DNA of 64,000 bases from NCBI GenBank assembly GCA_017519885.1, contig JAFWRO010000051.1, positions 84,518-148,517 of the forward strand. Direction: 5' to 3'. The translations under genes were made by a program, and so were the position numbers. A model generated the notes under the pieces. That model had not been told where the DNA came from, did not search any database, and saw only the letters and a list, made by a program, of their open reading frames with translations. Of this stretch, positions 34,135 to 44,210 are shown in pieces (the first letter of the stretch is position 1; every line of letters starts with the position of its first letter). Origin of the DNA: Liminaster sp017519885 (lineage in GTDB: Bacteria; Bacteroidota; Bacteroidia; Bacteroidales; UBA3663).

Positions 34135-35592
34135 TCAGACTGGCATGTTGCCATGCTTCTTTGGCGGGTTGGACTTGTTCTTGTTGCGGCAGCATTCCAG
34201 ACCCTGGATGAGTGCCTTACGGGTATCAGCAGGAGCAATGATGTCGTCGATGAAACCAAGTTCAGCAGCGCAATATGGGTTGTTGAACTTTGCCTCATAC
34301 TCCTTGATGCGCTCGGCCTGCTGTTCGGGTGTCTCCTTGCGATAGAGGATTGACACAGCACCCTTGGCTCCCATCACAGCAATCTCGGCACTTTCGTATG
34401 CGAGGTTGACATCGGCTCCGAGCTGCTTGCAGTTCATCACGATGTAGGCGCCACCATAAGCCTTGCGGGTGATGAGGGTGATCTTCGGCACAGTGGCCTC
34501 GGCAAAGGCGTAGAGCAACTTAGCGCCATGGCGAATGATGCCGCCATGCTCCTGGTTGATGCCTGGCATGAAGCCCGGAACGTCTTCGATGGCGATGATC
34601 GGGATGTTGAAGCAGTCGCAGAAACGCACGAAGCGTGCACCCTTCTCTGATGCGTCGATATCGAGGGCGCCAGCCAGTACCTGGGGCTGATTGGCAATGA
34701 AACCTACGGTGCGACCTGCCATACGTCCGAAGCCGATGACAAGATTCTTAGCAAAATTAGGTGCAATCTCGAAGAAGTACTGGTGATCGCAGACGGGCTC
34801 GATGATGTCCTTGATGTTGTAGGGGATGTTGGGGTCGGCAGGAACCACACCTTCCAGTTCATGCACCTGACGTGTCACTTCGTCGGTCTGTGGCAAGGCG
34901 GGTGCATCCTCCATATTGTTGTTGGGCAGGAAGCCGATGAGTTCGCGGATGGTCATCAGGCATTCCTCATCGCTTTCGCATACAAACTGGCAGACACCCG
35001 ACTTGGAAGAATGAACATCGGCACCGCCGAGGCTCTCCTTATCGCAGTCTTCCTGCGTCACCTGCTTCACGACATTTGGACCAGTGATGAACATCTGTGC
35101 CTCGTCGCGTACCATAAGGATGAAGTCGGTGAGTGCGGGTGAATAGCAGCTACCGCCAGCGCAGGGACCCATGATGGCCGAAATCTGCGGGATGACACCC
35201 GAAGCCATCACATTACGATAGAAGATGTCACCGAAACCGGAAAGTGATTCGATGCCCTCCTGGATACGTGCACCTCCCGAATCGTTCAGGCCAATGATAG
35301 GCGCTCCATTGCGGAGTGCAGCATCCTGCACCTTGGCAATCTTGGCAGCATTGGCAGCACTGAGCGAACCACCCAGCACAGCAAAGTCAAAGCCATAGAC
35401 GAAGACCAGACGACCATCGATCTTGCCATAACCGCACACTACGCCATCGCCGGCCACACGCTTGTTCTCCATGCCAAAGTTGGTGCAGTGATGCTTTACA
35501 TATTTGTCCACCTCAACGAAAGTGCCCTTGTCGAGGAGAATATCTATTCTTTCACGAACGTTAAGTTTCTTATGTTCCATAATTTCTATCAT
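34135..35592 (-). CDS. Acyl-CoA carboxylase carboxyltransferase subunit (propionyl/methylmalonyl type)
   Basis: 485 residues, slightly shorter than the usual ~510. Two crotonase-like halves: GGARIQEGIESLSGFGD and AIMGPCAGGSCYSPALTDF; then GRTVGFIANQP and EDVPGFMPG, ending with KAYGGAYIVM. Moves the carboxyl group from biotin to propionyl- or acetyl-CoA. The ATG overlaps the TGA of the biotin-carrier gene. In Bacteroidetes this enzyme belongs to propionate/succinate metabolism; substrate not decided by sequence alone. Confidence 0.9.
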   Translation of the reverse strand: MIEIMEHKKLNVRERIDILLDKGTFVEVDKYVKHHCTNFGMENKRVAGDGVVCGYGKIDGRLVFVYGFDFAVLGGSLSAANAAKIAKVQDAALRNGAPIIGLNDSGGARIQEGIESLSGFGDIFYRNVMASGVIPQISAIMGPCAGGSCYSPALTDFILMVRDEAQMFITGPNVVKQVTQEDCDKESLGGADVHSSKSGVCQFVCESDEECLMTIRELIGFLPNNNMEDAPALPQTDEVTRQVHELEGVVPADPNIPYNIKDIIEPVCDHQYFFEIAPNFAKNLVIGFGRMAGRTVGFIANQPQVLAGALDIDASEKGARFVRFCDCFNIPIIAIEDVPGFMPGINQEHGGIIRHGAKLLYAFAEATVPKITLITRKAYGGAYIVMNCKQLGADVNLAYESAEIAVMGAKGAVSILYRKETPEQQAERIKEYEAKFNNPYCAAELGFIDDIIAPADTRKALIQGLECCRNKNKSNPPKKHGNMPV

Positions 35593-36101
35593 GCATTAAG
35601 GTTAAGTGATACCAGCACCTGTTCTGCCATCACCGAATCGTTTTCGGCGCAGCGCACCTCGGCCACTGTGCAAGCCTCCGACACCGAGATGTTCGACTGC
35701 ATCTTCATAGCTTCGATGGTGAGCACAATGTCGCCAGGCTGGAGTTGCTGACCAGGCTCCACATAGACCTTGACGATCTTGCAAGGCATCGGGGCCTTGA
35801 TCTTGTCGGCCTGCTTCTCCGAATCGTTCTTCTTGCGCATACGCATATACTTGGCCTGCGAGTCGAGCATGTCGATCTCGTAGTTCGAATAGTTGAGCGC
35901 CACACGATAATGCTTGCCAGTGTCGCCCTTGATGAGGGTGGCATCATAGGAAAGGCCATTATTCAAAATCGATACCTGTCCGTTGGCAAACATGCAGATA
36001 TCAACGTGGTAGATCTTGCCGTCGATCTCAATCGAGACGTTGTTGCCTTCCTTGCTGAGCAAGGTGACCTCGGCCAGTCGGTTTCCTATCTGTATTTCCA
36101 T
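35589..36101 (-). CDS. Biotin carboxyl carrier subunit
   Basis: 170 residues. The biotinyl domain at the C-terminus has IEAMKMQ with the biotinylated Lys; PMPCKIVKVYVEPGQQLQPG precedes it. The N-terminal ~90 residues are a linker/beta domain seen in Bacteroidetes acyl-CoA carboxylase carriers. Overlaps the next gene by 4 bp. Confidence 0.92.
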   Translation of the reverse strand: MEIQIGNRLAEVTLLSKEGNNVSIEIDGKIYHVDICMFANGQVSILNNGLSYDATLIKGDTGKHYRVALNYSNYEIDMLDSQAKYMRMRKKNDSEKQADKIKAPMPCKIVKVYVEPGQQLQPGDIVLTIEAMKMQSNISVSEACTVAEVRCAENDSVMAEQVLVSLNLNA

Positions 36102-36104
36102 ATC

Positions 36105-37619
36105 TTATACTCTTAGCACGCCCTTCTGGAGGCCAAAGGCACGCCAGCGGTTCAGGGCACTTGAATTCTCGTTGATGTTGTCGGGTTTGTTCTCCTCGTA
36201 GTTCATGAGGTAGTCGATGTAGGCGGCGATGATGGCCATGTCCTCGGAATCATTCTTGAAACCTGGGCGTGGACGCAAGCGGTCCTGGTTCACCTCGATG
36301 AACGATGTGTCGTAGTTGCCTTCCTTGAACTGCGGCACGTCGATAATGCGGCGCAGATATCGGATGTTGGTCACCAGTCCGGCGACCTTGTATTCGTACA
36401 ATGCACGACGCATACGCTCGATGGCATACTGTCGGCGGGTTGCCCAGACGATGAGCTTGCCGATCATCGGGTCGTAGTACATCGGGATCTCATAGCCTTC
36501 ATAGACGGCCGAATCAATACGGATGCCAGGGCCATGAGGCTCGACGAGGCGACTGATGATGCCTGGTGCCGGACGGAAGTTATTCTCGGTATCCTCGGCA
36601 CAAATGCGGCATTCAATAGCATGACCACGCTGATGCACATCCTCCTGCTTGATGGTGAGTTCATGACCATCGGCGATGAGGATCTGCTGTTTCACCAGGT
36701 CGAGGCCAACAACCTCTTCGGTGACAGGATGCTCCACCTGCAGACGGGTATTCATCTCGAGGAAGTAGAAGTTCTTGTACTTGTCGACAAGGAACTCGAT
36801 GGTGCCCGCGCCCACATAGCCCACAGCCTTGGCTGCAGCAACTGCGGCTGCTCCCATCTTCTGGCGAAGTTCGGGGTCAAGGAATGGCGATGGCGACTCC
36901 TCGACAACCTTCTGATGACGACGCTGCACCGAGCATTCGCGATCGCCAAGATGTACCACGTTGCCATGCTTGTCGCCCAGGATCTGGAACTCGATATGGT
37001 GAGGGCCTTCGACAAACTTCTCGATATAAACCGTGTCATCGCCGAAGCCCGACATAGCCTCCGACTTGCAGGCATTGTAAGCCTCGACTACATCTTCGAC
37101 GCGATGCACAAGGCGCATGCCCTTGCCACCGCCACCCATCGATGCCTTGATCATCACTGGGAAGCCGATGGCCTTGCATACGCCTACTGCCTCCTCGGGC
37201 GAATTGAGCTGGTCCTGGGTACCAGGCACTACAGGCACTCCTGCTGCAATCATGTGACGACGTGCCTGTATCTTGTCGCCCATGTCGATCATTGTCTGCG
37301 GATTGGGGCCGATGAAGATGATGCCTTCTTCCTCGCAACGACGTGCGAACTCGGCATTCTCGCTCAGGAATCCGTAACCTGGGTGAATAGCATCTACCTT
37401 GTGTTTCTTGGCCACCTCGAGGATCTTGTCGATCGAGAGATAACTCTCACTCGAAGGTGCCGGGCCGATACACTCTGCCTCATTGGCATAGAGCACATGA
37501 CGGCTCGTGCGGTCGGCTTCGCTGAACACAGCCACCGAGCGGATGCCCATCTCATAGCAGGCACGCATCACTCGAATAGCTATCTCGCCGCGATTGGCAA
37601 TAAGTATTTTCCTGATCAT
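36105..37619 (-). CDS. Biotin carboxylase subunit
   Basis: 504 residues. MIRKILIANRGEIAIRVMRA opening, ATP-grasp region GGGGKGMRLVH, EFLVDKYKNFYFLEMNTRLQVEHPVTE, and R-x-CAEDTENNFRP. Carboxylates the biotin carrier with ATP and bicarbonate. Starts the carboxylase gene set; 3 bp separate it from the carrier gene. The extended C-terminus (to RWRAFGLQKGVLRV) is longer than AccC and fits propionyl-CoA-type enzymes. Confidence 0.93.
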   Translation of the reverse strand: MIRKILIANRGEIAIRVMRACYEMGIRSVAVFSEADRTSRHVLYANEAECIGPAPSSESYLSIDKILEVAKKHKVDAIHPGYGFLSENAEFARRCEEEGIIFIGPNPQTMIDMGDKIQARRHMIAAGVPVVPGTQDQLNSPEEAVGVCKAIGFPVMIKASMGGGGKGMRLVHRVEDVVEAYNACKSEAMSGFGDDTVYIEKFVEGPHHIEFQILGDKHGNVVHLGDRECSVQRRHQKVVEESPSPFLDPELRQKMGAAAVAAAKAVGYVGAGTIEFLVDKYKNFYFLEMNTRLQVEHPVTEEVVGLDLVKQQILIADGHELTIKQEDVHQRGHAIECRICAEDTENNFRPAPGIISRLVEPHGPGIRIDSAVYEGYEIPMYYDPMIGKLIVWATRRQYAIERMRRALYEYKVAGLVTNIRYLRRIIDVPQFKEGNYDTSFIEVNQDRLRPRPGFKNDSEDMAIIAAYIDYLMNYEENKPDNINENSSALNRWRAFGLQKGVLRV

Positions 37620-37651
37620 AATTGTATAATAAAGGTTCTGAAGGGTTGAAA

Positions 37652-38338
37652 TTAACCATTGGCATTGATATGCTTCAGTTTTTCGGGATTGAGCAGACGG
37701 ATGCGACGACCTTCGACCTGAAGGATGCCATCGGCGACAAGCGAACCGAGGGTGCGAATGGCATTCGATGTGGTCATGTTCGAAAGGGCTGCAAGATCTT
37801 CGCGAGGCAACGCTGCATTGATGGTCATGCCATCGGCCTCATATCCATACTTGTCGATAAGCATGGTGATCGACTCGGCCAAGCGTCCGCGAATATGCTT
37901 CTGCGTGAGGGTAATCGTTCGCTCATCGCTGGCTCCAAGGTCGGTGGCCAGATTGCGGACAAAGTACATGGCAAGTTGCGCGTTAACCAAGCAGATTTTC
38001 TCGATCAGTTCCATCGGAACAAGTGCAACCTGTGTGGGGACCATGGCAACAGCCTCGGTCTGATGATCCTGCCGTGCAAAGAAGCTGCGATAGCCGAAAT
38101 TCTCGCCTGGACCGAACATTCGGGTGATCTGCATGCGTCCTCCGACACCCAATTTCTCAAGCTTGATGTGTCCGGTCAGCACACAAACCAGATAAGTCGA
38201 ATCCTCGCCAACCTTGTAGAGGGATTCGCCCTTACTATAGGATTGGACGATGGCCCTGTTACAAATTACCTGACGCTGATCGTCATCAAGCAAGCCCCAG
38301 AAATCCTGTAAGCCGCGTCTAATGTCTGTTTCTGCCAT
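37652..38338 (-). CDS. Crp/Fnr-family transcriptional regulator
   Basis: 228 residues. Cyclic-nucleotide-binding fold (YSKGESLYKVGEDSTYL, GPGENFGYRSFF) followed by a long dimer helix and a winged helix-turn-helix (PREDLAALSNMTTSNAIRTL, GSLVADGILQVEGRRIRLL). No Fnr-type cysteines. It lies 32 bp upstream of the carboxylase operon on the same strand and likely regulates it or responds to carbon state. Confidence 0.9.
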   Translation of the reverse strand: MAETDIRRGLQDFWGLLDDDQRQVICNRAIVQSYSKGESLYKVGEDSTYLVCVLTGHIKLEKLGVGGRMQITRMFGPGENFGYRSFFARQDHQTEAVAMVPTQVALVPMELIEKICLVNAQLAMYFVRNLATDLGASDERTITLTQKHIRGRLAESITMLIDKYGYEADGMTINAALPREDLAALSNMTTSNAIRTLGSLVADGILQVEGRRIRLLNPEKLKHINANG

Positions 38339-38395
38339 AACGTATGAAAAATACCTTACGAATTAATATGTGTATATCTAAATGTTTTGCATTAC

Positions 38396-40021
38396 TTACC
38401 ATCGATAACTGAAGCCGATGGTCATCATTTCCTTGATCTCCCGCTTTCGGTCGCGTGAATCATCGAATCGCGGATAAGCGTAGAACCTTCCGGTGAAGAA
38501 TCGGCTAATCCTGAAGTCGATCGTGTTCTCAAACTCCACCTTCAGCATGCTGTAGGAGGTGAAGTAGTAGAGGCGCGAACTCCACGACACATCGTCGCTG
38601 ATCTTCCAATCGAATTTTGTGGTGAGTGACGAACCGAAACTGTTCTTCGTCCTGTCGCCCTCGTCGATGCCGTATTGCTTGACGGCCACACGATGGTCCT
38701 TCACGTACTTCATATCGTACGACAAAGGTGCCAGCAGGAGCGAATAGACAAACCTTTTGTTGGGCGACGTGTACTTGTAGTCGACACCGAGCGAGATGTT
38801 CACTTCGAGGGGCGAAAGGAACGTCGATTTGCAGACCGTCGAATTGGTGGCATAATAGTCGAAGATGGGCGTCTTGGCATAAAGCTGAGCCGTGTAGTAC
38901 CACTTCTTCCACATCTTGTAGCCGTACTTCGAAGTCAACGTGAACTCATTGTCGTTCACCCTCATCCGGTGGATGGTATCGGCCTTGGTGTAATAACCCG
39001 AGAGCTTCAGGTCGAGAATGGTCTCGAATGAGGTTATCTGCTCCTCGTCATATCGGGTCACGGTAATCTTCTGGTCGCCCGAAAGCGACATGTTGTTGTC
39101 ACCGCTCTTGTACCAGTTGTCCGACAAAGCCGTTTGCTGCATCGTCAGCGTATGGTCGCCTTTCCAATGCCACTTGTCGGCCTTGATGACCACGGTTTGC
39201 CCGAAATAGTCCAGGCTGGCCTTGCTCAGGTCGATGTCGAGATCTTCGGCGATGCGTGTGTCGAGCACTGTCGAACGCGAATCGATCGTTTGGCTCGTGG
39301 CCGTAGGAACGGTAAACTTTCGACGCACATAGCGAAACCTTCGTGGATCGGCACTCGCGTATTTGTAGCGTACCAGATGCCGATACTCTTCGTTGAGCAG
39401 CTGACGCTCGTATCGCTCCTCTAAGTGTGGAACAGGAACACCTGCATAAAAATGCTGGTCTTCCTCCACCTGCACCTGCTGATAGAATCGCAGCGACGAA
39501 TCGGCAGGCACATAGCCCGAATTGATGACCGGCAGTCGCATGTCATAGAGGAAGAGCATATCCTCACTCGATGTGTCGGGAGGCAAGGCATCCACTGCCT
39601 TGCGAAGCGTATCAGCCATGATACGTATCGACCTGCGCACGCGGGCAACAGGATTACTCGGTCCCAAAGGGTGACTGAGGCGCCACGAACGATAGACCGA
39701 CTGGCGCATATACTCGGGCACAGGCTTCAAAGGTTTTTGGGCTGCCAAAGCCCTCACATGGTCAAGCGAATCCTTCAAGGCAAGCGAGTCGAGGACAGCA
39801 GCTATCGAGTCGGCAATGGCTGTGCTGTCCTCCACGGCAGCTATCGAGTCGAGCACATCCTTCGGCAGCTCTACATAGCGGTTCACCTGAGCCGGGGCAT
39901 TGGTCACGACAGTATCCCCAACGAGCAAATCATCGGGGAGCAACGTGGTGTGATCGATGATCTGGGCTCTCATGCCCGCGACCAAAAGGACCAATATGAT
40001 CAGGCTGGTCACTTTTTGCAT
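38396..40021 (-). CDS. DUF3078-family outer membrane protein
   Basis: 541 residues, signal peptide MQKVTSLIILVLLVAGMRA-Q. A long low-complexity region follows (DSIAAVEDSTAIADSIAAVL), then a C-terminal ~300-residue beta-barrel with repeated amphipathic strands (NMSLSGDQKITVTRYDEE; FTLTSKYGYKMWKKWYYTA) typical of DUF3078, ending IGFSYRW with an aromatic last residue. Probably an outer-membrane barrel of unknown function. Follows lysA by 28 bp. Confidence 0.82.
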   Translation of the reverse strand: MQKVTSLIILVLLVAGMRAQIIDHTTLLPDDLLVGDTVVTNAPAQVNRYVELPKDVLDSIAAVEDSTAIADSIAAVLDSLALKDSLDHVRALAAQKPLKPVPEYMRQSVYRSWRLSHPLGPSNPVARVRRSIRIMADTLRKAVDALPPDTSSEDMLFLYDMRLPVINSGYVPADSSLRFYQQVQVEEDQHFYAGVPVPHLEERYERQLLNEEYRHLVRYKYASADPRRFRYVRRKFTVPTATSQTIDSRSTVLDTRIAEDLDIDLSKASLDYFGQTVVIKADKWHWKGDHTLTMQQTALSDNWYKSGDNNMSLSGDQKITVTRYDEEQITSFETILDLKLSGYYTKADTIHRMRVNDNEFTLTSKYGYKMWKKWYYTAQLYAKTPIFDYYATNSTVCKSTFLSPLEVNISLGVDYKYTSPNKRFVYSLLLAPLSYDMKYVKDHRVAVKQYGIDEGDRTKNSFGSSLTTKFDWKISDDVSWSSRLYYFTSYSMLKVEFENTIDFRISRFFTGRFYAYPRFDDSRDRKREIKEMMTIGFSYRW

Positions 40022-40049
40022 AGTAACAATGCCGAAACGATAATTCTAT

Positions 40050-41201
40050 TCAAAGAACAAGCGACGAAGGGATGCGGCGGCAGTTATAGTTCGAAGCCAT
40101 AATCTGCCCGTAAGCGCCTGCACTTCGCAACGCCACAAGGTCACCACGTCGGGTGACAGGCAGCACCTCGTCTTTGCCGAAGGTGTCGGAGCTCTCGCAG
40201 ATGGGGCCCACCACGTCGTACTTCTCCTTCGGCCCGTTGGCCGGAGCGGTGATGTTCTCGATATTGTGGTGCGCCTCGTAGAGCGCCGGACGTATCAGGT
40301 CCGACATGCCGGCATCGAGAATGACGAACTTCTTCTTCACACCTTCCTTCACATAGAGCACACGACTGATGAGTGCCCCGCATTGGCAAACCACACTGCG
40401 TCCCAGTTCGAAATGTAGCTCCTGGCCACGATGCAGCACCAGATGCTCGGCAAAGATCTTGAAGTAGGAGGCGAAATCCGGTATCGGATGCTCATCGGGA
40501 TGCTCATAGTCGCATCCCAAACCTCCTCCTACGTTGATCGTCCTTATTTTCACGCCCTTGGCTGCAAGTTCGTCCTGCAGGCGGTTGACCGTGTTGCAAA
40601 GATCGACAAAAGGCTGAAGGTCGAGTATCTGGCTTCCGATATGGAAATGCAGTCCCTCAAAACTGATGTTCGGCAGAGAATGTGCATGCTGGACAATCAT
40701 GTCGAGCATATCCATCGAAATGCCGAACTTGTTCTCCGACAGTCCCGTCGTGATGTAATGGTGCGTATGGGCATCGACGTTCGGATTGACACGCAATGCC
40801 ACCCTCGCCACTTTTCCTTTGGCTTGTGCCAACTCATTGATGACATCCAGTTCGGGCGCCGACTCCACATTGAAGCACGCAATATCAGCATCGAGAGCCA
40901 GATTGATCTCCCAATCGGCCTTGCCGACACCGGCAAACACAACCTTCGACGCCGGGAAACCAGCCTTCAGGCAAACCTCCACCTCGCCGCCGCTCACACA
41001 GTCACAGCCGAGACCTGCAGCATTCACGATGCCGAGAACCGTGGGATCCACATTTGCCTTCACGGCATAATGCACGTGAAATCCCGCATAACGCGCCGCT
41101 TCACGATTGATTACATCAAGCGTCTGCTCAAGCAGTTTTCTGTCGTAATAATAGAACGGCGTCCGGACGCCTTGGAATTGTTCTACTGGAAATTTCATCA
41201 A
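40050..41201 (-). CDS. lysA: Diaminopimelate decarboxylase
   Basis: 383 residues. HYAVKANVDPTVL carries the pyridoxal-phosphate Lys, VSGGEVE and HFHIGSQ follow, NVGGGLGCDYEHPD is the phosphate-binding glycine loop, LDAGMSDLIRPALYEA and GPICESSDTFG are the substrate blocks with the catalytic Cys. Converts meso-diaminopimelate to lysine. Directly after lysC (33 bp), so the two form a lysine operon. Confidence 0.97.
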   Translation of the reverse strand: MMKFPVEQFQGVRTPFYYYDRKLLEQTLDVINREAARYAGFHVHYAVKANVDPTVLGIVNAAGLGCDCVSGGEVEVCLKAGFPASKVVFAGVGKADWEINLALDADIACFNVESAPELDVINELAQAKGKVARVALRVNPNVDAHTHHYITTGLSENKFGISMDMLDMIVQHAHSLPNISFEGLHFHIGSQILDLQPFVDLCNTVNRLQDELAAKGVKIRTINVGGGLGCDYEHPDEHPIPDFASYFKIFAEHLVLHRGQELHFELGRSVVCQCGALISRVLYVKEGVKKKFVILDAGMSDLIRPALYEAHHNIENITAPANGPKEKYDVVGPICESSDTFGKDEVLPVTRRGDLVALRSAGAYGQIMASNYNCRRIPSSLVL

Positions 41202-41234
41202 TGAGACAATAGAAGAAGAATAAGAAAGGACAAA

Positions 41235-42548
41235 TCAGAACAGTGCTGCACTCAGCGCCTGCAAGGCCTTCACCTTGTCCTCCTTGCGAACGAGGACCGA
41301 GATGTTATAGTTCGAACCACCATAGGAGATCATTCGAACAGGCACGTCACGCAGCGCATCGACCACCTTCGACTCGAAGCCGAGGTTGTCCCAGCGCATA
41401 TCGCCTACCACGCAGATGATCACCATATCCTTATCGACCGACACGGCGCCGAACTTCTTCAGGTCGGTCACGATTTCCTCGAGGTGCTTGTCGCGGTCGA
41501 TGGTCAGCGATACACCAACCTCCGACGTGGTGATGAGGTCGATGGCTGTCTTGTAGTGCTCGAAAATCTCGAACACCTGACGCAGGAAGCCGTAGGCCAG
41601 AAGCATGCGGCTCGACTTGATGCGAATCGAGGTAATGCCATCCTTGGCGGCGATGGCCTTGATCTTGTTCAGTTCGGTCTCGTTGCTCACCAGCGTACCA
41701 GGAGCCTTCGGGTCCATCGTATTCAGCAGACGCACGGGGATGTTGTACATACGTGCTGGAGTAATGCAGGTGGGGTGCAGGATCTTGGCACCGAAATAGG
41801 CAAGCTCGGCAGCCTCGTCAAAGTTGAGCTGGCGCACAGGTTTGGTGTTGGCTACCATGCGCGGGTCGTTGTTGTGCATACCGTCGATGTCGGTCCAGAT
41901 CTGAATCTCTTCGGCACGGATAGCGGCACCGATGATCGAAGCTGAATAATCCGAACCGCCACGCAGCAGGTTGTCGATGTCACCATAGGCATTGCGGCAG
42001 ATGAAGCCCTGGGTGATATACACATCCTGTTCGCCGGCTGCTCGCAGTTGCTCCCTCAGATGCTCTTCGATATATTGGAAGTCGGGCTCGGCATTCTTGT
42101 CGATACGCATGAAGTCGAGCGCCTGCATGAAGCCCACCTTCACGCCCTCCTGCTTCAGATAGAGGTTCATCAGGTTGGTCGACATCAGTTCGCCCTGGGC
42201 AACGATGCACTTCTCCTCGTAGATGGTGAACGGACGATTGGCAAACGAACGGATATATTCGAAGATGCCCTTCATCACACGCTTGGCCTCCTTCTTCAAG
42301 TCGTCGCTGGTGTAAAGTGCTTCGATAACCTCCTTGTATTTCTGCTCCAGGCGGACAATGACTTCACTGGCGCCCACAGCATTCTGCAGACGATAGTAAC
42401 CCGAAATCTCGAGCAGCGTATTCGTCGTTCCCGACATGGCTGAAAGCACGACAAACTTGGGCTGACCGTCCTCGACGATAAGTTTAGCGACATTCTTGAT
42501 ACGCTCAGCCGATCCGACTGACGTTCCACCGAACTTAAGAACCTTCAT
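41235..42548 (-). CDS. lysC: Monofunctional aspartate kinase
   Basis: 437 residues. KFGGTSVGSAERI opening, FVVLSAMSGTTNTL, GSDYSASIIGAAI and DIDGMHNNDPR are the kinase motifs; two ACT domains occupy the last ~150 residues (GVSLTIDRDKHLEEI; ICVVGDMRWDN). Feedback sensing is expected from the ACT domains. First step of lysine/threonine/methionine synthesis. Promoter box at 42635-42642. Confidence 0.96.
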   Translation of the reverse strand: MKVLKFGGTSVGSAERIKNVAKLIVEDGQPKFVVLSAMSGTTNTLLEISGYYRLQNAVGASEVIVRLEQKYKEVIEALYTSDDLKKEAKRVMKGIFEYIRSFANRPFTIYEEKCIVAQGELMSTNLMNLYLKQEGVKVGFMQALDFMRIDKNAEPDFQYIEEHLREQLRAAGEQDVYITQGFICRNAYGDIDNLLRGGSDYSASIIGAAIRAEEIQIWTDIDGMHNNDPRMVANTKPVRQLNFDEAAELAYFGAKILHPTCITPARMYNIPVRLLNTMDPKAPGTLVSNETELNKIKAIAAKDGITSIRIKSSRMLLAYGFLRQVFEIFEHYKTAIDLITTSEVGVSLTIDRDKHLEEIVTDLKKFGAVSVDKDMVIICVVGDMRWDNLGFESKVVDALRDVPVRMISYGGSNYNISVLVRKEDKVKALQALSAALF

Positions 42549-42634
42549 TACTATTTTATAAATTAAATTTTACAATGCTCCAATAACACACCCATGTATC
42601 AACGCAACGCTTTCGCACGGGCAATAATACGCGG

Positions 42635-42642
42635 CAAAATTA
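42635..42642 (-). promoter_or_regulatory. Promoter -7 box for lysC-lysA
   Basis: TAATTTTG on the minus strand, ~87 bp upstream of the lysC ATG. Confidence 0.45.
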
Positions 42643-42708
42643 CATCTTTTTATGTTTAGTGCCAAATTTTTACTCGAAAAAGTGTCAAAAAAGTATGTTT
42701 TTAAACAT

Positions 42709-44130
42709 CTACTCTCCCATTTCGTCACTCATATTCACCAAATACAAGCGCTTGCGAGCTCGTGTAAACGCAGTGTACAGCCAGCGGTAGAAGTCCGGCC
42801 CCAGATGGTCGGGATTGATGTAGCCAAGGTCCAGATAGACGTCCTGCCACTGTCCGCCCTGGCTCTTGTGACAAGTCACGCAATAGGCGAACTTCACCTG
42901 CAGCGCATTGAAGTACGGGTTCTCCTTGATAGCCTTGTAGAGCTCGCGCTGGTTGCGGCATTCCGGATAGTCCTGAGCCACGGCTGCCATCAGTTGCTGC
43001 TGCCTTTCCACGGGCAAATTCGGCCCCTCGACGGTCAGCGTGTCGAGCATCACGATCACCTCGGTGTCGATGTCGTAGTCGGGCAAGGTGATGGCCACTT
43101 TGGCAAAACGGAATCCGTAAAGGTCAATCACCGAACGCACACGGTTCACCGTCACCACGTCACCATTGGCAATGAACGGCAGTTGGTCGAACTCCTTGCC
43201 CCAATAGTAGTTGTTCTTCACCACCAGCAGGCGGTCGCCCGACGTCAGCTCCTCCTCGCGGTCGAGTATCTGGTTGCGCACGCCAAGGTTGAATTTGTTG
43301 GCGCGTGCATTCGAGCGGGTGATGATGATCGTGTCGTCCAAGCCCTCCTTCTGGTAGCTCTCCGACAGGCAGTCCAGCAGTTCGTACCCGTCGATGCGTA
43401 GCACGTCGGCATACATTTTATAATATATATTAGGCAATTGGAACAGCCGTTGTGCCGTTGCGCTCTCTGGTGGTGCCTCCATGCCCATCATCAACCTATC
43501 ACGCAGCACGGTGGCATTGTAGAGGATGCCCGACGTCAGTTGCTGGCGTGCCACTTCAGTAAGTTCCGTGGTCATCACCTCCAGCCCATAGCCCTGCAAA
43601 GTGCCGATGTCGAGTGCAGGGCTTCTCCTTTGTCCCACAGGAGGCAGCTGTGCGGCATCACCTACCAGCAGAAGCTTGCATCCCTCCGACCCGTAGACGT
43701 AATCAATAAGGTCGTCCAGCAGATTTCCGGTGCCGAAAGGCGAACCCTCGTTCAGCGTCGAGATCATCGACGCCTCGTCGCAGATGAAGAGCACGCCAGT
43801 CCTCCGGTTTTCGGTCAGTTCGAAGCCCTCCATCTCCACATTGAACCGGTGTTGCCGGTAGATCGTTTTGTGGATCGTGAAGGCAGGATGTCCCGCCATC
43901 GAGGCAAACACTTTCGCAGCTCGTCCCGTCGGAGCCATCAGCTGGACGGGCATCTTCGCCTCGTCGAGCACCTTCACCAACGCGCCCACCAGCGACGTCT
44001 TGCCCGTTCCCGCATAGCCTTTCAGGACGAAAATCCGATCTCTTCGCGTACCGCCAAAAACGAACTCACTCAGCAGGTCTATCGCCTCTTTTTGTTTTTT
44101 ATTGGGCGAAAATTGCAATTTTTCAGCCAT
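42709..44130 (-). CDS. RecD-like ATP-dependent DNA helicase
   Basis: About 473 residues from MAEKLQFSPN. Walker A GYAGTGKTSL, Walker B FICDEASM, motif III GDAAQLPPVG, and the UvrD_C_2-like C-terminus with CVTCHKSQGGQW and YTAFTRARKRLYLV. Superfamily 1B helicase of the RecD2/Dda branch, likely active in repair or replication fork processing. Longer ATGs reach into the promoter (box at 44181-44188), so 44130 or 44157 is the start. Confidence 0.9.
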   Translation of the reverse strand: MAEKLQFSPNKKQKEAIDLLSEFVFGGTRRDRIFVLKGYAGTGKTSLVGALVKVLDEAKMPVQLMAPTGRAAKVFASMAGHPAFTIHKTIYRQHRFNVEMEGFELTENRRTGVLFICDEASMISTLNEGSPFGTGNLLDDLIDYVYGSEGCKLLLVGDAAQLPPVGQRRSPALDIGTLQGYGLEVMTTELTEVARQQLTSGILYNATVLRDRLMMGMEAPPESATAQRLFQLPNIYYKMYADVLRIDGYELLDCLSESYQKEGLDDTIIITRSNARANKFNLGVRNQILDREEELTSGDRLLVVKNNYYWGKEFDQLPFIANGDVVTVNRVRSVIDLYGFRFAKVAITLPDYDIDTEVIVMLDTLTVEGPNLPVERQQQLMAAVAQDYPECRNQRELYKAIKENPYFNALQVKFAYCVTCHKSQGGQWQDVYLDLGYINPDHLGPDFYRWLYTAFTRARKRLYLVNMSDEMGE

Positions 44131-44180
44131 TTTTTGCCCAAAAATAGAAAATATCATACTTTTTTTGTATTTTTTCGGGG

Positions 44181-44188
44181 CAAAGATA
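44181..44188 (-). promoter_or_regulatory. Promoter -7 box for the helicase
   Basis: TATCTTTG on the minus strand; about 22 bp separate it from the divergent box at 44211-44218. Confidence 0.5.
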
Positions 44189-44210
44189 TACAAAATTGAA
44201 AAAAGTTGTT

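Noticed and set aside
40050..42548. Lysine riboswitch before lysC or lysA
   Set aside because: The leader of lysC (42549-42634) is too short and lacks the riboswitch core; lysA has only a 33-bp gap.
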